Positions 27,537 to 38,908 are shown, numbered from the stretch's first letter. The stretch is 64,000 bases of DNA from Candidatus Electrothrix aarhusensis (GCA_004028505.1 MTKO01000137.1:1-64000), one strand, 5' to 3'. Numbers and translations are program-made. The notes: generated from the letters alone by a model not told the origin.

Positions 27537-30500
27537 ATGCAAAAAACAAGATATATATTTACATCCCTGCTCGCAGGGATGTTTTTCGTCCCCTTGAACT
27601 GGTTATATCCGGTGTCCGGTTTTGCCGATGTATGTAATGAGGGAATAGGTATTCCCCCATTTTTATCTTCTGGTACAAAGCCCAACCTACTTATGGTGCT
27701 GGATAATTCCGGTTCCATGCTCGATATGGCCTACAGTAGCAGCAGGGATGATGCACGCTGTTTGGATGGGGATTATGAAATAGTTTCGTATGATAACCAG
27801 GGAAATAAACAGATTGCAGAGGTCGTGACCGGTTACGATAGTGCAAAGACCTATGGTGGCTATTTTGAGAGTGAAACGTGGTATAATTGGGCACAGACAG
27901 GGTATACTACCTGGAAAACAGATACATCCTATACTGAGGGTGATCGAGTTTATGCCTACGGTAATATCTATGTAGCAACATCAACAGGTACTTCAAGCGG
28001 CACAACCATTGATAAGGATACGCAGGTTGACTGGGAGCGAATCTTTTCAATAAAGAAATGGGCGAATAATACATTATATCCTGCTAAGTCTTTTGCTTGG
28101 GACGGCCCACGGCTTTACTTGACCGAACAGGGCGGTACCAGTAACGATCCTGATCAATCCAACGGCCTACAGTTGAGCGACGACACCGCTGTTGCCTGGA
28201 CGGCTGTTGATTCTACTTGGCAGAATAACTCCGTCTATAATAAGGGGGACATTGTAACATACAAAGGTGTGTACTATGAATCAACCAGTGCGAACGGCAC
28301 AACGTCCAGCGGAACAGGCGTTGATGACGACAGCGGAGTGAATTGGACGAGTTTGAGGCAGGGAGAGTTCCGACCTACAGATGAAACAACTGCTCTGGCC
28401 TTCTGCTCAGGCGCTTCCGGGAGCAGCAAATATACACATGATGATCTGTGTATCAGTCTGGATAACTCGGCCAGCCCCACTCAGGTCTCTGCCTTTGCCG
28501 CACAGGGGAACTTTCTCAACTGGGCTATGGCCTCGCGTTTTGATATTGAAAAGAAAATTCTGACCGGCGGGAAGTACAACCATGATGAAGGCGTGATCGT
28601 TGGGGAACATCGCGGATGCTCAGGTTCACGCTTTATTAAGCAGATCAAACTAAATAATGGTCAGTATCTGACTTTCGGTGTCAGAGGCTCTACCTACGAT
28701 GATGATTTCCCCTTTCTTGAGGATCGTATTGATACCACGGACGACACGGCCAGACTAGAAATTATCGCGGTGACTGCAGACGGTTTTCAACCTTCCGAGG
28801 AATGTCAAGCAGCCTTGGACTATATCCTGACGCACGGCATGACTGGAGCCAGTCTGAAGCAGGACATTGAGGCATGTTTTGAAACCTTCCCTATAACAGA
28901 TCCCGAGCTTGTGGACCAGAACAGCATGCTGAATCACAGTCTGCAGTTTTGCTCCAAAGTGGACAGTGGAAATTTACGCGATACCGGTGTTATTACCGCA
29001 GAGTGCAAAAAGCTGTATGAAGGTGACACCTACTCGACGAGTGCTTACGATCCGTCAGACCTTGTCCCAGCATACGGTGCCTATGTCTGTTACGGCATTT
29101 ATGATCCCGACCTTAGCCACTTGGAACGGGCCGGATATATAGGTCGCTGCTGGAAGCCCGTTAGCGGGGCGTTTAAGACCTGTCTCCAGAAACCGGCAGT
29201 AAGCCAGGCAAACGGAGGTTGTGATATTTCGTCCAGCACTTGCATATACCAATCCGGTTCTGACTATTTCATGAATAAAAGCGATGGATATAACTATATC
29301 TGTACTGCAAACAACCAGAAGAATTGTACTGCGAGTAAAAACAATTGGGATCCAGTCTATTACTGGCGTCTGTCTGATGGAAGTGATGGCGGTTTCTGTC
29401 AACAGGGTGATATTGCACCCGGAGCAACAGGGGCTGACTGGGAAAACGCAACTGACGCTGCTATGTAGAAGAGTGTGTTGTGCAGGCCAGTATTGACTAC
29501 TGTAATGATGCAAAGCTACCTGAGGTTATTGATCCTTCGGATCAGGCAGGCGACACTACTAACTACTGGAATGTACCTGGGTTGCTCACGGATTCTGAGG
29601 CAATTGCTCAATTAGGTGCGACACATCCTCTGGCAGTGATGAAGGGATATATCGAACAGGATGAGCGACCAGAGGGAATGCTGCACTCTGTGGCTAATGA
29701 GTTGCGTCTTGGAGCGATGGCCTTTAATTATGTAGGGGCCGCCACTGAATGCAAGCCGGAGAACCTTGTTCCTGGCATAGAACGCTATTGTCCGCAGGGG
29801 AATAGGGATGGAGCTGAGCTGATTACTGCTCTTGAGGCAGGAGACTTGGTCATGGATGCTAATGATCCGACCTATGCAAGCGGCAAACGTCGGCATGTAG
29901 ATGATCTTGCCGAATCTGTCAACAGCATTCAGGCAAACTCTTGGACCCGCTGGGGGAAGCCTTGTACACTGCCCTTGGCTACTACACTCAGAATGAAAAG
30001 TTCTGTCTGACAAAGGACGAAAACGGCGCATGCGTTACAGGAGATGATGGCAATCCTGTGGATTTTCCAGTTGATAATGATCCGGTCCAGTACTGGTGTC
30101 AGGACAACCATATTCTCCTTATTACTGAAGGTGAATCGACGGCTGATATTAATGCTGATGTTGCAGCCTTTGCTGAAAGTCCTGATTCTCATTATGTGGA
30201 GAAGCTGGCCGAGGATAATGTTGCCGGAGATGCTGCTGGCGATGATACGAACTGTGCAGATAGTCTGTACGCTGCCACCTTTCTTGATGACATGACGTGG
30301 TGGGGGCAGGAGGTGTGGCCTCTCTATAAAGACAGGTATGTAGTAGATCCAGACGGCGTCAAGACGCAGAAAAGCAATATTTTTACACATGTTGTAACAA
30401 CCGGTACGCTGAGCGCTACTGGAGCAGGAGAGTGTATTCCCGAAATTCTGATGCAGGCTGCTGCGGTAAACGGCGGCACAGAAAACTATTATCCGGGTGA

Positions 30501-33500
30501 AGATCCGGAGAAGCTGGAAAAAAATCTGTACGCAATACTTGATGATATCCTTAGTCGTTCCTCTTCCGGGTCAGCAGCCTCTGTTATCTCTAGCTCACGG
30601 AGCGGAGCCGGCGCTGTGTATCAGGCTGTGTTCTGGCCTAACTTTGAAGATGAAGATGGTAATACGGTGAGTTGGGTTGGGGACGTTCATGGCCTTTTTA
30701 TGAGATCCGATGGTAGAATGTACGAGGATACAGACAGAGACGGCATGCTTAGTCCGTCGTCGGTGACGGACAACTCAGATCCCGCAGATACGGATGATAA
30801 GCAAGTGCTGTTTTATTTCAGTGATGCAGTTAACAGAACCCGTGCCTGCTATAATATTGATGGATTTTATAGTAACGGTCTGCAGTGCCCCGGAGATGCT
30901 GATTGGATTGATACAGAATGTCCTACTCCTGGAGAAGCTTGCGAGCAAGGGAGGACATGTGACTGTGTTGAGATAACGGATATCAAATATCTTTGGTCAG
31001 CAAATGATCAGCTTCGGGATATGGATACCAGTAAGAATCGGTCAACACCTGTACAACGGAAGATTTTTACTTGGAACGATGCAAATAACAACGGAATAGT
31101 AGATCTTTATGGAAATGAAAAGGATGAATGGTTTCAGCTAAACAGCGCCACCCCTTGGAGTGCCCTGAACAGTACAGCTGCTGAGACACGGGAGTCAGCA
31201 GTCCCTGCTGGCTACGGTCCTCCGCGCGGTCCGGTAACAGAGGATTTTTTGACTTCGTTTGACTGGGGGAGTTTTGTCAGTAATGACGGCTCCGACATGG
31301 AGCAGGATGCATTGAACGCATTGGTCGAATGGCTGGAAGGGTATGATCAGCTGAACAATGAGTCGAGTGATGACAATGGAAACGACAGGCTGGACAAGGA
31401 GCTTCGCTCAAGGCAATTTAGGATTGGCGGAGATACCAAAGAGTGGCGGTTGGGTGATATAATACATTCCACCCCTCTTGTTGTATCCAAGCCAGCAGAA
31501 GCTTATCATTATATTTATAGAGACCCTACCTATAGCAAATTTGCGGACAAATGGGCCACCCGCCGTAATGTTGTCTATTTTGGCGGCAACGATGGTATGC
31601 TCCATGCTGTTAATGCAGGATTTTATATAGAAAACACGAACCAGTTTTGCTGTTCTGAACCAGTCAGTGGTACCTGCTCTGATCCTGTCGTGAATGGTAG
31701 CTGTGGAGCTCTTCCACACCTTGGAGACGAACTCTGGGCCTATATTCCCTACAATCTGCAGCCCCATCTCAAGTGTCTGGCTGGTAAATTTTACTCGCAT
31801 AAGTACTTTGTTGACCAGCGACCAAGGGTTTTTGATGTCCAGATTTTTGAAGAAGAAGCAGCCTGTACCGGCACTAACGGGCTCTTGTCAGAAGATTGTA
31901 TTCATGCTGGGGGCTGGGGGACCATCTTAGTTGGATCTATGCGCTTTGGCGGTGCTCCTATAACAGCTGTCGAACTGAACGGGTTGCCCGAGGATACACG
32001 AGAATTCAGCTCCTCTTTTTTTATTCTCGACATAACTAATCCTGAGGCTGATCCGGTTTTATTGGGTGAGTTGACCAGAACGACAGATACTGTAAACGGA
32101 GATGATACATATGCAGATCTGAACTATACGACTTCTTCTCCCAGTATGATTATCATGCGTAATAGTTTAGGTACTAATAATACACGAACAGACTGGTATT
32201 TGGCCATGGGAAGTGGGCCTACAAATCAGGACGGCAGTAATGATAATACAAGTAAGGGTGTAGGTAAAATTGCCGTATTGCCACTTGCATGGCTCCAGGG
32301 GAGCCTGCCGGATACGGCATGGTCTGCTGGCATCCCAGAGTCCGGAAAGCTTGCGGCAGACAAACAGGCTATTCGGATACCCAATACGCGTCCGTCGTAC
32401 ACCTCGCAGGCTGGTGTGTTTTTGGTGCCCCAGGTTGGAACTACCGATCCCAGCTATATTTCGGATCTGATCTCAGTGGATTTTGATGTGGAGCTCACTG
32501 CTCCTGACAATCTCGGTGCCAGATACCGCACAGATGCGCTGTATTTCGGCACAACCGACGGAACAGATTTTAGCGAATATCCTCCAACGCCGGGACTGCC
32601 GGATAACGATCAGACCTACTGGGACGGAGGCGGCAGGCTGTTTCGGCTGGTAAGCAAGGTGGTCGATTCCAGTGGTACTGAAGGAAATTCTAAGCCTTCT
32701 AACTGGGCGAGCAGATGGGCGGACAACGAGCCTATTCGTCTTCTGGCTGACGTGAAGGAACCTATGGTCGGAGCTCCGGTAGTGGGATTCGACGGCACCA
32801 GCTTCTGGGTATATGCAGGAGTCGGTCGTTTTTATGATGAAAGAGACAAAACTGATGACGGCCGCCTGCTTCTTTCAGGGGTAAATAGTAAAATAAGCTT
32901 TTTTGGGATAAAGGAGCCTATCTTTGACGCTGCCAATACTTCAGTGCTGAACGATTGGAATGACATGCTTTTCGGTGTAACCTGTGTAGACAATGTATTG
33001 ACATGGGACACAGTTGACTGGAATATCAATAATCAGAATAATGATGATTTGAATCATGACGGTATTCCTGGCAAGCGCGGTTTGATGCAGGTGGATGATA
33101 TTATCGTTGCGGAGGGGACAACTTCACGTTTGGGAAACAATATATCCTACCTTGATTGCATGCATTGTAAAAATAGCAGTACAGATCCGTCTGTCGTTGA
33201 GTGTACAGCTGCTTCAGAGTGTTTCCCTATTAATGATTTGGATCTGCTTTCAGAGGATATCGGTGGCTCAAAAGTGCAGACCTTTCCCTTGTTGCGTAGC
33301 TATATAGCCGGAAACGGCTGTACCAGTGAAGATGCTGAAGGGCTTTCAACTGGGCTTGATGGTTGGTATAGGGAATTTCATGAGTCCCGTGAGCGCAATC
33401 TTGGACAGGGCACACTGCTTGGCGGACTGTTGACCTACAGCACATATCAGCCTTTTAATGATAAATGTAAGGTAGAAGGACAGAGCTATTTGTACGGCGT

Positions 33501-33776
33501 TCATTATCAGACCGGAACCGCATGGACAGAGTCCGTTTTTGGCCTTTTTAAACCAAACGGTGGAACAAATGCAGACGAATCCTTTGTCAAAGATCGTGTC
33601 AGTTTGGGAAGGGGGTTGGCAACAACGCCAAGCCTGCATGTCGCACCGGTGATCAGGCCGCTTCCGCATTTATTCAGACCAGTACCGGTGAGATTGTTGA
33701 GATTAAACAGGACAATCTTCCTCTTGAAAATGCTAAGAGCGGAAGGCAGAGCTGGACAGACCGTTGTGAAAATTAA
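27537..33776 (+). CDS. pilY1: PilY1-type pilus tip adhesin, very long, three frameshifts
   Basis: About 2,080 residues when three one-base losses (near 29463, 29947, 33643) are restored; typical PilY1 is 1,100-1,700. A signal peptide is followed by a von Willebrand A-like start LMVLDNSGSMLD near residue 52 (MIDAS DxSGS). Three ~48-residue repeats then follow at residues ~124-270 (W...YxxGDxVxYxGxxYxAT...W pattern), resembling carbohydrate-binding modules of chitinases. The second half has the PilY1 beta-propeller (VVYFGGNDGMLHAVNAG near residue 1,345) and Asp-rich calcium-type loops (DANNNGIVD, DTDRDGM). Restored joints read VEECVVQASIDYC, NSWTPLGEALYTALGYY and HVGTGDQAASAF, all in family register. 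PilY1 sits at the pilus tip and controls adhesion, extension and surface sensing. Confidence 0.88.
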
Positions 33777-33827
33777 CAGGAAGTAGAACCAATTCTCACC
33801 TGTATAAAGAGAAGAGAGGCATTGACC

Positions 33828-34681
33828 ATGAAAAAAAAATTTTTATCTTTTACGCTGATGATATTGTTTTTATCCAGTTCATCTGTCGTTTTTGGAGAAA
33901 CGAGAGGATGGCTGCCCGCCATTCTGTACTTACTATCGAGCACACCTAATGCTCCATCAGCACCAACTAATCCGTGGCTGCTGTTTCTTCCCCCTATCCT
34001 CACCGCTGCCCGGAGCACTCCTCCAGTTGTTGTGATTGACTCAGTACCTCGCATGAACGATACCGGTATTGTTGACTGCGCAGGAGATACAGAAAAAGAG
34101 GATTGTAACTACGGAAGAGATGTTACTGTTACTGAGCCAAATCCAGCTGACGGGTATGAGGGGTTCAGTTTTACAAAATTAGACAGTACCGGGGAGGCAT
34201 TGGACTCCTCAAACACCACATGGTCCTGCGTGAAAGATAATACTACTGGGCTCATTTGGGAAGTGAAGACTGCGGACAACAAGGATTTGACCTACAGTTG
34301 GTATAACAGTGATACTACGACTAATGGTGGATCTGTTGGTAATGAGAATGATGGGGAGCATAATACGGAAGCGTATGTGGAGACTGTAAATAAAGCAGGT
34401 TTATGTGGTGCGAAAGATTGGCGAATGCGACGGTTAAAGAACTAGTAAGTTTGCTTTCCTTGCAGTCATTAGGGATTGCCATTGATACAGATTACTTTCC
34501 TGATATTACTGGTGATACAGAGATATTTTGGTCTGGAACACCTGCTGATCGTATCGATTATTCTGCCGAAAACCAACGAGCGTGGGGCGTTGATTTCAAG
34601 GGGGGGTATGTAGACCACACTCTTTACAAAAGCGATGCATCTACCTATCATATACGTTTGGTTCGTGCAAGTTCTAACTGA
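33828..34681 (+). CDS. Secreted DUF1566 (Lcl-like) protein, frameshifted
   Basis: 284 residues. Signal peptide (FLSFTLMILFLSSSSVVFG), a Pro-rich stretch, then a DUF1566 domain: CVKDNTTGLIWEVK, DWRMPTVKELVSLL and a closing STYHIRLVRA. The first frame ends at 34445; one missing C near 34428 (ATGCCGACG read as ATGCGACG) restores the conserved DWRMPTVKEL motif and the rest of the domain. DUF1566 is the C-terminal domain of Legionella Lcl, a secreted adhesin. First of three such genes directly downstream of pilY1. Confidence 0.8.
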
Positions 34682-34773
34682 TTGATCTTACATTTTTTTT
34701 TGCATGTGTGTATTATTAACTCATGATGTGCGTGCTCCTTTCTTTCCCTATGAACAATAATAGGAGGCATACA

Positions 34774-35328
34774 ATGCGTCTTTACAGAATTTCTTTTTTA
34801 TTATTTTTTTGGCTGACTGTCTGCGTACCATTTTCTATATATGCAGCGCAGACATGTAATTCAACAAATATGATACCCTCAACTCCAACGACTCAGTTTA
34901 CAGATAATGGAGATGGTACAGTTACAGACACCGCAACGGGTCTAATGTGGAAGCAATGTCTTGAAGGCTATACATATTCAGGCGGTGTTTGTACTTTGAT
35001 AACAGTGACAACAGTGAACTGGGAAGGAGCATTGAGTTTGGTAACAACTCATATAGGTTTTGCCGACCATACGGACTGGCGTTTGCCTAATATCAAAGAA
35101 CTCCAGTCTATAGTTGAAGAGCAGTGTTATTCACCAGCAGTCAATTTGGAGATTTTCCCGGACACTCCTGCCGCTGGAGTATGGAGTAATTCGCCTATGG
35201 CTAAGAAAGTAGCTAGCGATCCTACAACGTCTGTATGGATCATTGACTTTAGCCAAGGAGGTATGTTCCCTGTAGAGAAAACAAGTAACTACAATGTACG
35301 TCTTGTGCGTGATGATGTCATCAACTGA
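34774..35328 (+). CDS. Secreted DUF1566 (Lcl-like) protein
   Basis: 184 residues, starting at 34774 after AGGAGG (a frame open 51 bases further upstream lacks a ribosome site). Signal peptide to AAQTCN; the domain then runs through FTDNGDGTVTDTATGLMWKQC, WRLPNIKELQSIVEEQCY, WSNSPMA and YNVRLVRDD, the full DUF1566 pattern. Four cysteines may form disulfides. Likely cell-surface or pilus-associated by context; no enzymatic motif is visible. Confidence 0.82.
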   Translation: MRLYRISFLLFFWLTVCVPFSIYAAQTCNSTNMIPSTPTTQFTDNGDGTVTDTATGLMWKQCLEGYTYSGGVCTLITVTTVNWEGALSLVTTHIGFADHTDWRLPNIKELQSIVEEQCYSPAVNLEIFPDTPAAGVWSNSPMAKKVASDPTTSVWIIDFSQGGMFPVEKTSNYNVRLVRDDVIN

Positions 35329-35501
35329 TGGCGTTACTCGCTGATGCTCCATTATTGTTTTTTTTTCTCTTGGAAGGTGGACGGTATGTACAATTTATGG
35401 GATAATTGGAATATACTTGGGCTGGTATTTCGGCTGCTTCCTTGAACCGTATAAAAAATTCCAGCCTTTCAATTTCACCATATGTATCAAGCGGTGAACA
35501 C

Positions 35502-36254
35502 ATGTTGAGAGATTCAGATATAGCCAAAAAAAAGATAACACTGTTTGCTGTAGCGGTGTTGATGAGTATTTTTAGTATTTCCTCTGTCCCGTCATTTATA
35601 TGTGCAGCGGAAAAAGTTGTGGTTATTCCTCTTTTTGCTAGCTGTAAATCCACCGAAAATTTGATTCCCCCTATCAGGAGTGGTCAAGAGCGCTGTACCG
35701 CCCCTACTGGAGGCACCTGGGCCTGGGTCGATTGTAGTGATGCAGAGCCTCCAGGCCAGGATGGACAACTGCAATTAGGTAGAGACTGGCCTGATCCCCA
35801 TTTTACTGACAATGGTGACGGTACTGTGTCGGATAAACTTACCGGCTTGGTTTGGTTACAGAATGCTGATTGCTTGGAAAAGGCTGTGGCTTGGTTTGAT
35901 GCTTTAACTTTTGCGGTTGCTTTACACGACGGCTGGACCGAAGACCCCGAAGGAGGTGACTGCGGGCTGGCAGATGGCTCCTTACCTGGAGACTGGCGCA
36001 TACCGACCATAAGGGAATTGCTCAGTATTATTAATTATAATTACTATAATCCTGCATTGAGCGATGCAGCAGGCACAGCTCAGTGGACGACAGGATCCCC
36101 GTTTGTCGGTGTGGAGGCTAAAAATTACTGGACATCAACCAACTATGCCGATGGAGCAGCCTCAGCCTGGGACGTGCATCTGAAAAGCGGTGATAACGGC
36201 GTGAGTAAAAAGGCTGTCCCGCAATATGCATGGCCTGTACGTGACGACTCGTAA
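35502..36254 (+). CDS. Secreted DUF1566 (Lcl-like) protein
   Basis: 250 residues. Hydrophobic signal (ITLFAVAVLMSIFSISSVPSFICA) then DUF1566: FTDNGDGTVSDKLTGLVWLQNADC, DWRIPTIRELLSIINYNYYNPAL, YWTSTNYADGAASAWDVHL and a final YAWPVRDDS. Start is uncertain: ATG 35502 puts the signal peptide at the N-terminus but has only a weak ribosome site; the frame opens at 35406. Third of the tandem set; a hairpin at 36321-36348 ends the transcript. Confidence 0.78.
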   Translation: MLRDSDIAKKKITLFAVAVLMSIFSISSVPSFICAAEKVVVIPLFASCKSTENLIPPIRSGQERCTAPTGGTWAWVDCSDAEPPGQDGQLQLGRDWPDPHFTDNGDGTVSDKLTGLVWLQNADCLEKAVAWFDALTFAVALHDGWTEDPEGGDCGLADGSLPGDWRIPTIRELLSIINYNYYNPALSDAAGTAQWTTGSPFVGVEAKNYWTSTNYADGAASAWDVHLKSGDNGVSKKAVPQYAWPVRDDS

Positions 36255-36320
36255 CACTTTAATTTGACGTTGTTGAAAAGTTTATCCGCGTTATAGATTG
36301 TTTCCTTGATGATTCTGAGA

Positions 36321-36348
36321 TAACGCCTGGAGAAGCCTCCAGGCGTTA
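36321..36348. terminator. Hairpin between convergent pilus genes
   Basis: TAACGCCTGGA (36321-36331) pairs with TCCAGGCGTTA (36338-36348), an 11-bp stem with a 6-base loop. It lies between the DUF1566 gene and the convergent pilT-like gene. No T-run follows on either strand, so it may need Rho or act as a stabiliser. Confidence 0.6.
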
Positions 36349-36361
36349 GCAAGAACAGACT

Positions 36362-37426
36362 CTATTCCTCCACCCCATCGGGCAACGGGAACAAGCTTTT
36401 ATTCATCGCCTTTTCCCGAGCCGCCTCAACCGTAATTTTGTCTGCGTCAATTAGCTGCTGGAGATGCTGATCCATAGTCTGCATGCCCAGGGACGTACCG
36501 GTCTGGATCATGGATTCAATTTGGTTGATCTTGCCCTCCCGGATAATACTGGCCAAGGCATTGGAACCGATCAGGATCTCCAAGGCCGCGCAACGCCCCT
36601 TACCGTCCTTAGTTTTAAGGAGCTGCTGGGCAACCACACCCTTGAGCGAGTCAGCCAGCATGGTGCGGGTTTGTGCCTGCTCATCAGCCGGAAAGGCGTT
36701 GATGATTCGGTCAATGGTTTTGGCCGCGCTGTTGGTGTGCAGGGTGCCAAAGACCAATATGCCCAGCTCGGCACAGGTCAGGGCCAGAGATATGGTTTCC
36801 AAGTCGCGCATTTCGCCGACCAGAATGATGTCCGGGTCTTCCCGGTTGGCCACGGACAGGGCTTTGCCAAAACTGAGGGCATGGCTACCTATTTCTCGTT
36901 GGGAAAAGACGCATTTCTTATTGGGATGAACAAACTCCAATGGATCTTCAATGGTGATGATATGCTTGGCATGCGTATCATTAATCAGATCAATAATTGC
37001 CGCCATAGTGGTTGATTTACCGCTGCCGGTGGGGCCGGTAACCAGGACCATCCCGCGCACGTAGTCAGCAAAATTTCTGACCACATCGGGCAGGCCCAGT
37101 TGATCCACAGTGAGAATCTTGGCCGGAATAATTCGGAAAACCGCCCCGATCCCTCGCTGCTGATAAAAAAAATTACAACGAAAACGACCTACTCCCTCCA
37201 GGGCATAGGCCTTATCAAAGTCTTTGTTTTTGTCTATTGCCGCCTGTTGATCCTCATCCATGATCTCGAACAGTATTTTCCTGTTGCTCTCCGGTGTCAA
37301 CACCGGTTCATCCAGGGGGACCAGCTCGCCCCGCAGGCGCAACAACGGCTTAAAACCGATGACCATGTGGAGGTCACTGGCCCCGCGTTCCTTCATCTGG
37401 TTGAAGTACGAATCAATTATTGCCAT
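36362..37426 (-). CDS. PilT/PilU-family twitching motility ATPase
   Basis: A 354-residue hexameric retraction ATPase of type IV pili. Walker A GPTGSGKST near residue 130, Asp box (TIEDPLEFVH), Walker B region (DPDIILVGEMRDLET), His box (LGTLHTNSAAKTIDRI), and a C-terminal IIREGKINQ motif equivalent to the PilT AIRNLIREGK element. Retraction depolymerises pilin in the cytoplasm at the inner membrane. A second paralog lies just upstream on the same strand; which is PilT and which PilU cannot be settled by eye. Confidence 0.88.
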   Translation of the reverse strand: MAIIDSYFNQMKERGASDLHMVIGFKPLLRLRGELVPLDEPVLTPESNRKILFEIMDEDQQAAIDKNKDFDKAYALEGVGRFRCNFFYQQRGIGAVFRIIPAKILTVDQLGLPDVVRNFADYVRGMVLVTGPTGSGKSTTMAAIIDLINDTHAKHIITIEDPLEFVHPNKKCVFSQREIGSHALSFGKALSVANREDPDIILVGEMRDLETISLALTCAELGILVFGTLHTNSAAKTIDRIINAFPADEQAQTRTMLADSLKGVVAQQLLKTKDGKGRCAALEILIGSNALASIIREGKINQIESMIQTGTSLGMQTMDQHLQQLIDADKITVEAAREKAMNKSLFPLPDGVEE

Positions 37427-37459
37427 ATCTTTTTCCCGTTCTTTCCGGTTTCATTCTTA

Positions 37460-38515
37460 TTACGCCATAAAGGGTTTGAGCAATTCCTTTTTGTCAACAT
37501 TGGCCTGTGCTGTTTCCAAGCTAATTTTGTCGTCCTTCAGCAGCTCGATCACTGAATCATCCATCAGCTTCATGCCTAGCTTGGTTCCCATCTGCATGGT
37601 GGAACGAATCTGAAAGGTTTTACTATCCTTGATCAGATTGGCGATAGAGAGGTTGCCGATCATGACCTCGGCAGCCAAGTGCATTTTCGACCCGTCCTTG
37701 GCAGGCAGGAGCCGCTGAGTGAACACGGCTTTCAGAGATTCACTGAGCATGGCCCGAATCTGATTCTGCTCACCAGGGGGATAGGAATCGATAATACGAT
37801 CCACGGTTTTCGGGGCACCGGAGGTGGACAGGGTACCGATGACCAGATGGCCTGTTTCCGAGGCGGAAATGGCCAGAGAAATAGTATCAAGATCCCGAAG
37901 CTCACCGATCACGATGACATCTGGGTCCTGGCGCAGGGCTCCTTTAAGGGCGTTGGAATAGGAGAGCGTGTCTGTTCCCAGCTGGCGTTGATTAATAGCG
38001 CCTTTTTTTAAGGGGTGGACAAATTCAATGGGATCTTCAACCGTGAGAACATGATGAGCATGATTGGTGTTGATGTAATCTATCATGGAGGCCAGCGTGG
38101 TGGTTTTGCCGTGGCCGGTGGCTCCGGTGACCAAGACAATGCCCTGATGGTTTTCCAGGATTTTGTACATGACATCTGGGATGCCCAGTTCTTCAAAGGA
38201 GGGGATTTCTCCGGGGATCGCCCGAAAGATGCAGCTCAGGCCGTTATTATGAAACATGGCACTGCCTCTGAATCTACCTAATCCTTTAATCTGGTAAGCA
38301 AAGTCCACCTGCATGTCTCTGCCGAGGATTTTTCGTTGCTCCGGGGTGAGAATTTCTAAAATAACCTTTCTGCAATTTGCCGCTGTCAGGGGTTGGCTTT
38401 TCAGCCTGATCATTGTGCCGAGACGGCGAATCATAAACGGTTCACCAGGCAGCACATGGATGTCCGATGCCTTGAGATCCATTGCGGCCTTAAAGACCTT
38501 ATCCAGTATCGCCAT
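37460..38515 (-). CDS. PilT/PilU-family twitching motility ATPase, paralog
   Basis: 351 residues from ATG 38515, chosen because GGAG precedes it and the protein then begins MAILDKVFKAAMDLKASDIH, as in the family. Walker A reads GATGHGKTT, with VIGELRDLDT and LSTSGAPKTVDRIIDSYP as Walker B and box motifs; the His of the usual LHTNSA box is replaced by Ser. The C-terminal motif (LIKDSKTFQ) also departs from the PilT consensus, suggesting a PilU-like or divergent role. It is 33 bases upstream of the other ATPase and probably co-transcribed. The 228 bases above it, to the CRISPR array, show no gene. Confidence 0.86.
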   Translation of the reverse strand: MAILDKVFKAAMDLKASDIHVLPGEPFMIRRLGTMIRLKSQPLTAANCRKVILEILTPEQRKILGRDMQVDFAYQIKGLGRFRGSAMFHNNGLSCIFRAIPGEIPSFEELGIPDVMYKILENHQGIVLVTGATGHGKTTTLASMIDYINTNHAHHVLTVEDPIEFVHPLKKGAINQRQLGTDTLSYSNALKGALRQDPDVIVIGELRDLDTISLAISASETGHLVIGTLSTSGAPKTVDRIIDSYPPGEQNQIRAMLSESLKAVFTQRLLPAKDGSKMHLAAEVMIGNLSIANLIKDSKTFQIRSTMQMGTKLGMKLMDDSVIELLKDDKISLETAQANVDKKELLKPFMA

Positions 38516-38743
38516 ATGGGTTTCTCCGTGAAGAATGCTCCGTGAAAGAATCAATAGTTTAAGCAGAGTATACCACAAAATTTCTTTGAAAAGAAAGGAA
38601 AGTATATTTTGTCCGGGACTTCCTTGTAGAGGAGGGGGTACTCAGCATAACATGAGAATATTGAAGAGGTTTCCTTTGGTTTCTGGCCCAAGGGAAAACG
38701 GGAGGGGCTCCCGGCCTTACCTCTTGACCGATACTGCGGAAGA

Positions 38744-38908
38744 GTTTCAATCCACGCCCCCGCAAGGAAGGCGACACCTCCAGAGGTCCGCTGCAATTAA
38801 GCTGGTCGTGGTTTCAATCCACGCCCCCGCAAGGAAGGCGACAAGGCGACACCACTGAGGAGCCGCCTTGAATGTTGTTTCAATCCACGCCCCCGCAAGG
38901 AAGGCGAC
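38744..38908 (-). CRISPR. Three-repeat CRISPR array, type I-C-like repeat
   Basis: Three identical 32-base repeats at 38744-38775, 38811-38842 and 38877-38908; on the plus strand each begins GTTTCAATCCACG and ends AAGGAAGGCGAC. Spacers are 35 bases (38776-38810) and 34 bases (38843-38876). The repeat read on the minus strand ends GTGGATTGAAAC, the type I-C hallmark, so the array is transcribed on the minus strand with its leader to the right. Spacer 2 begins with AAGGCGAC, a copy of the last eight repeat bases. No cas genes are in the window. Confidence 0.93.

Noticed and set aside
33150-33200. CMHCK in PilY1 as a c-type heme site
   Set aside because: Heme attachment needs CxxCH; the residue after the second Cys is Lys.
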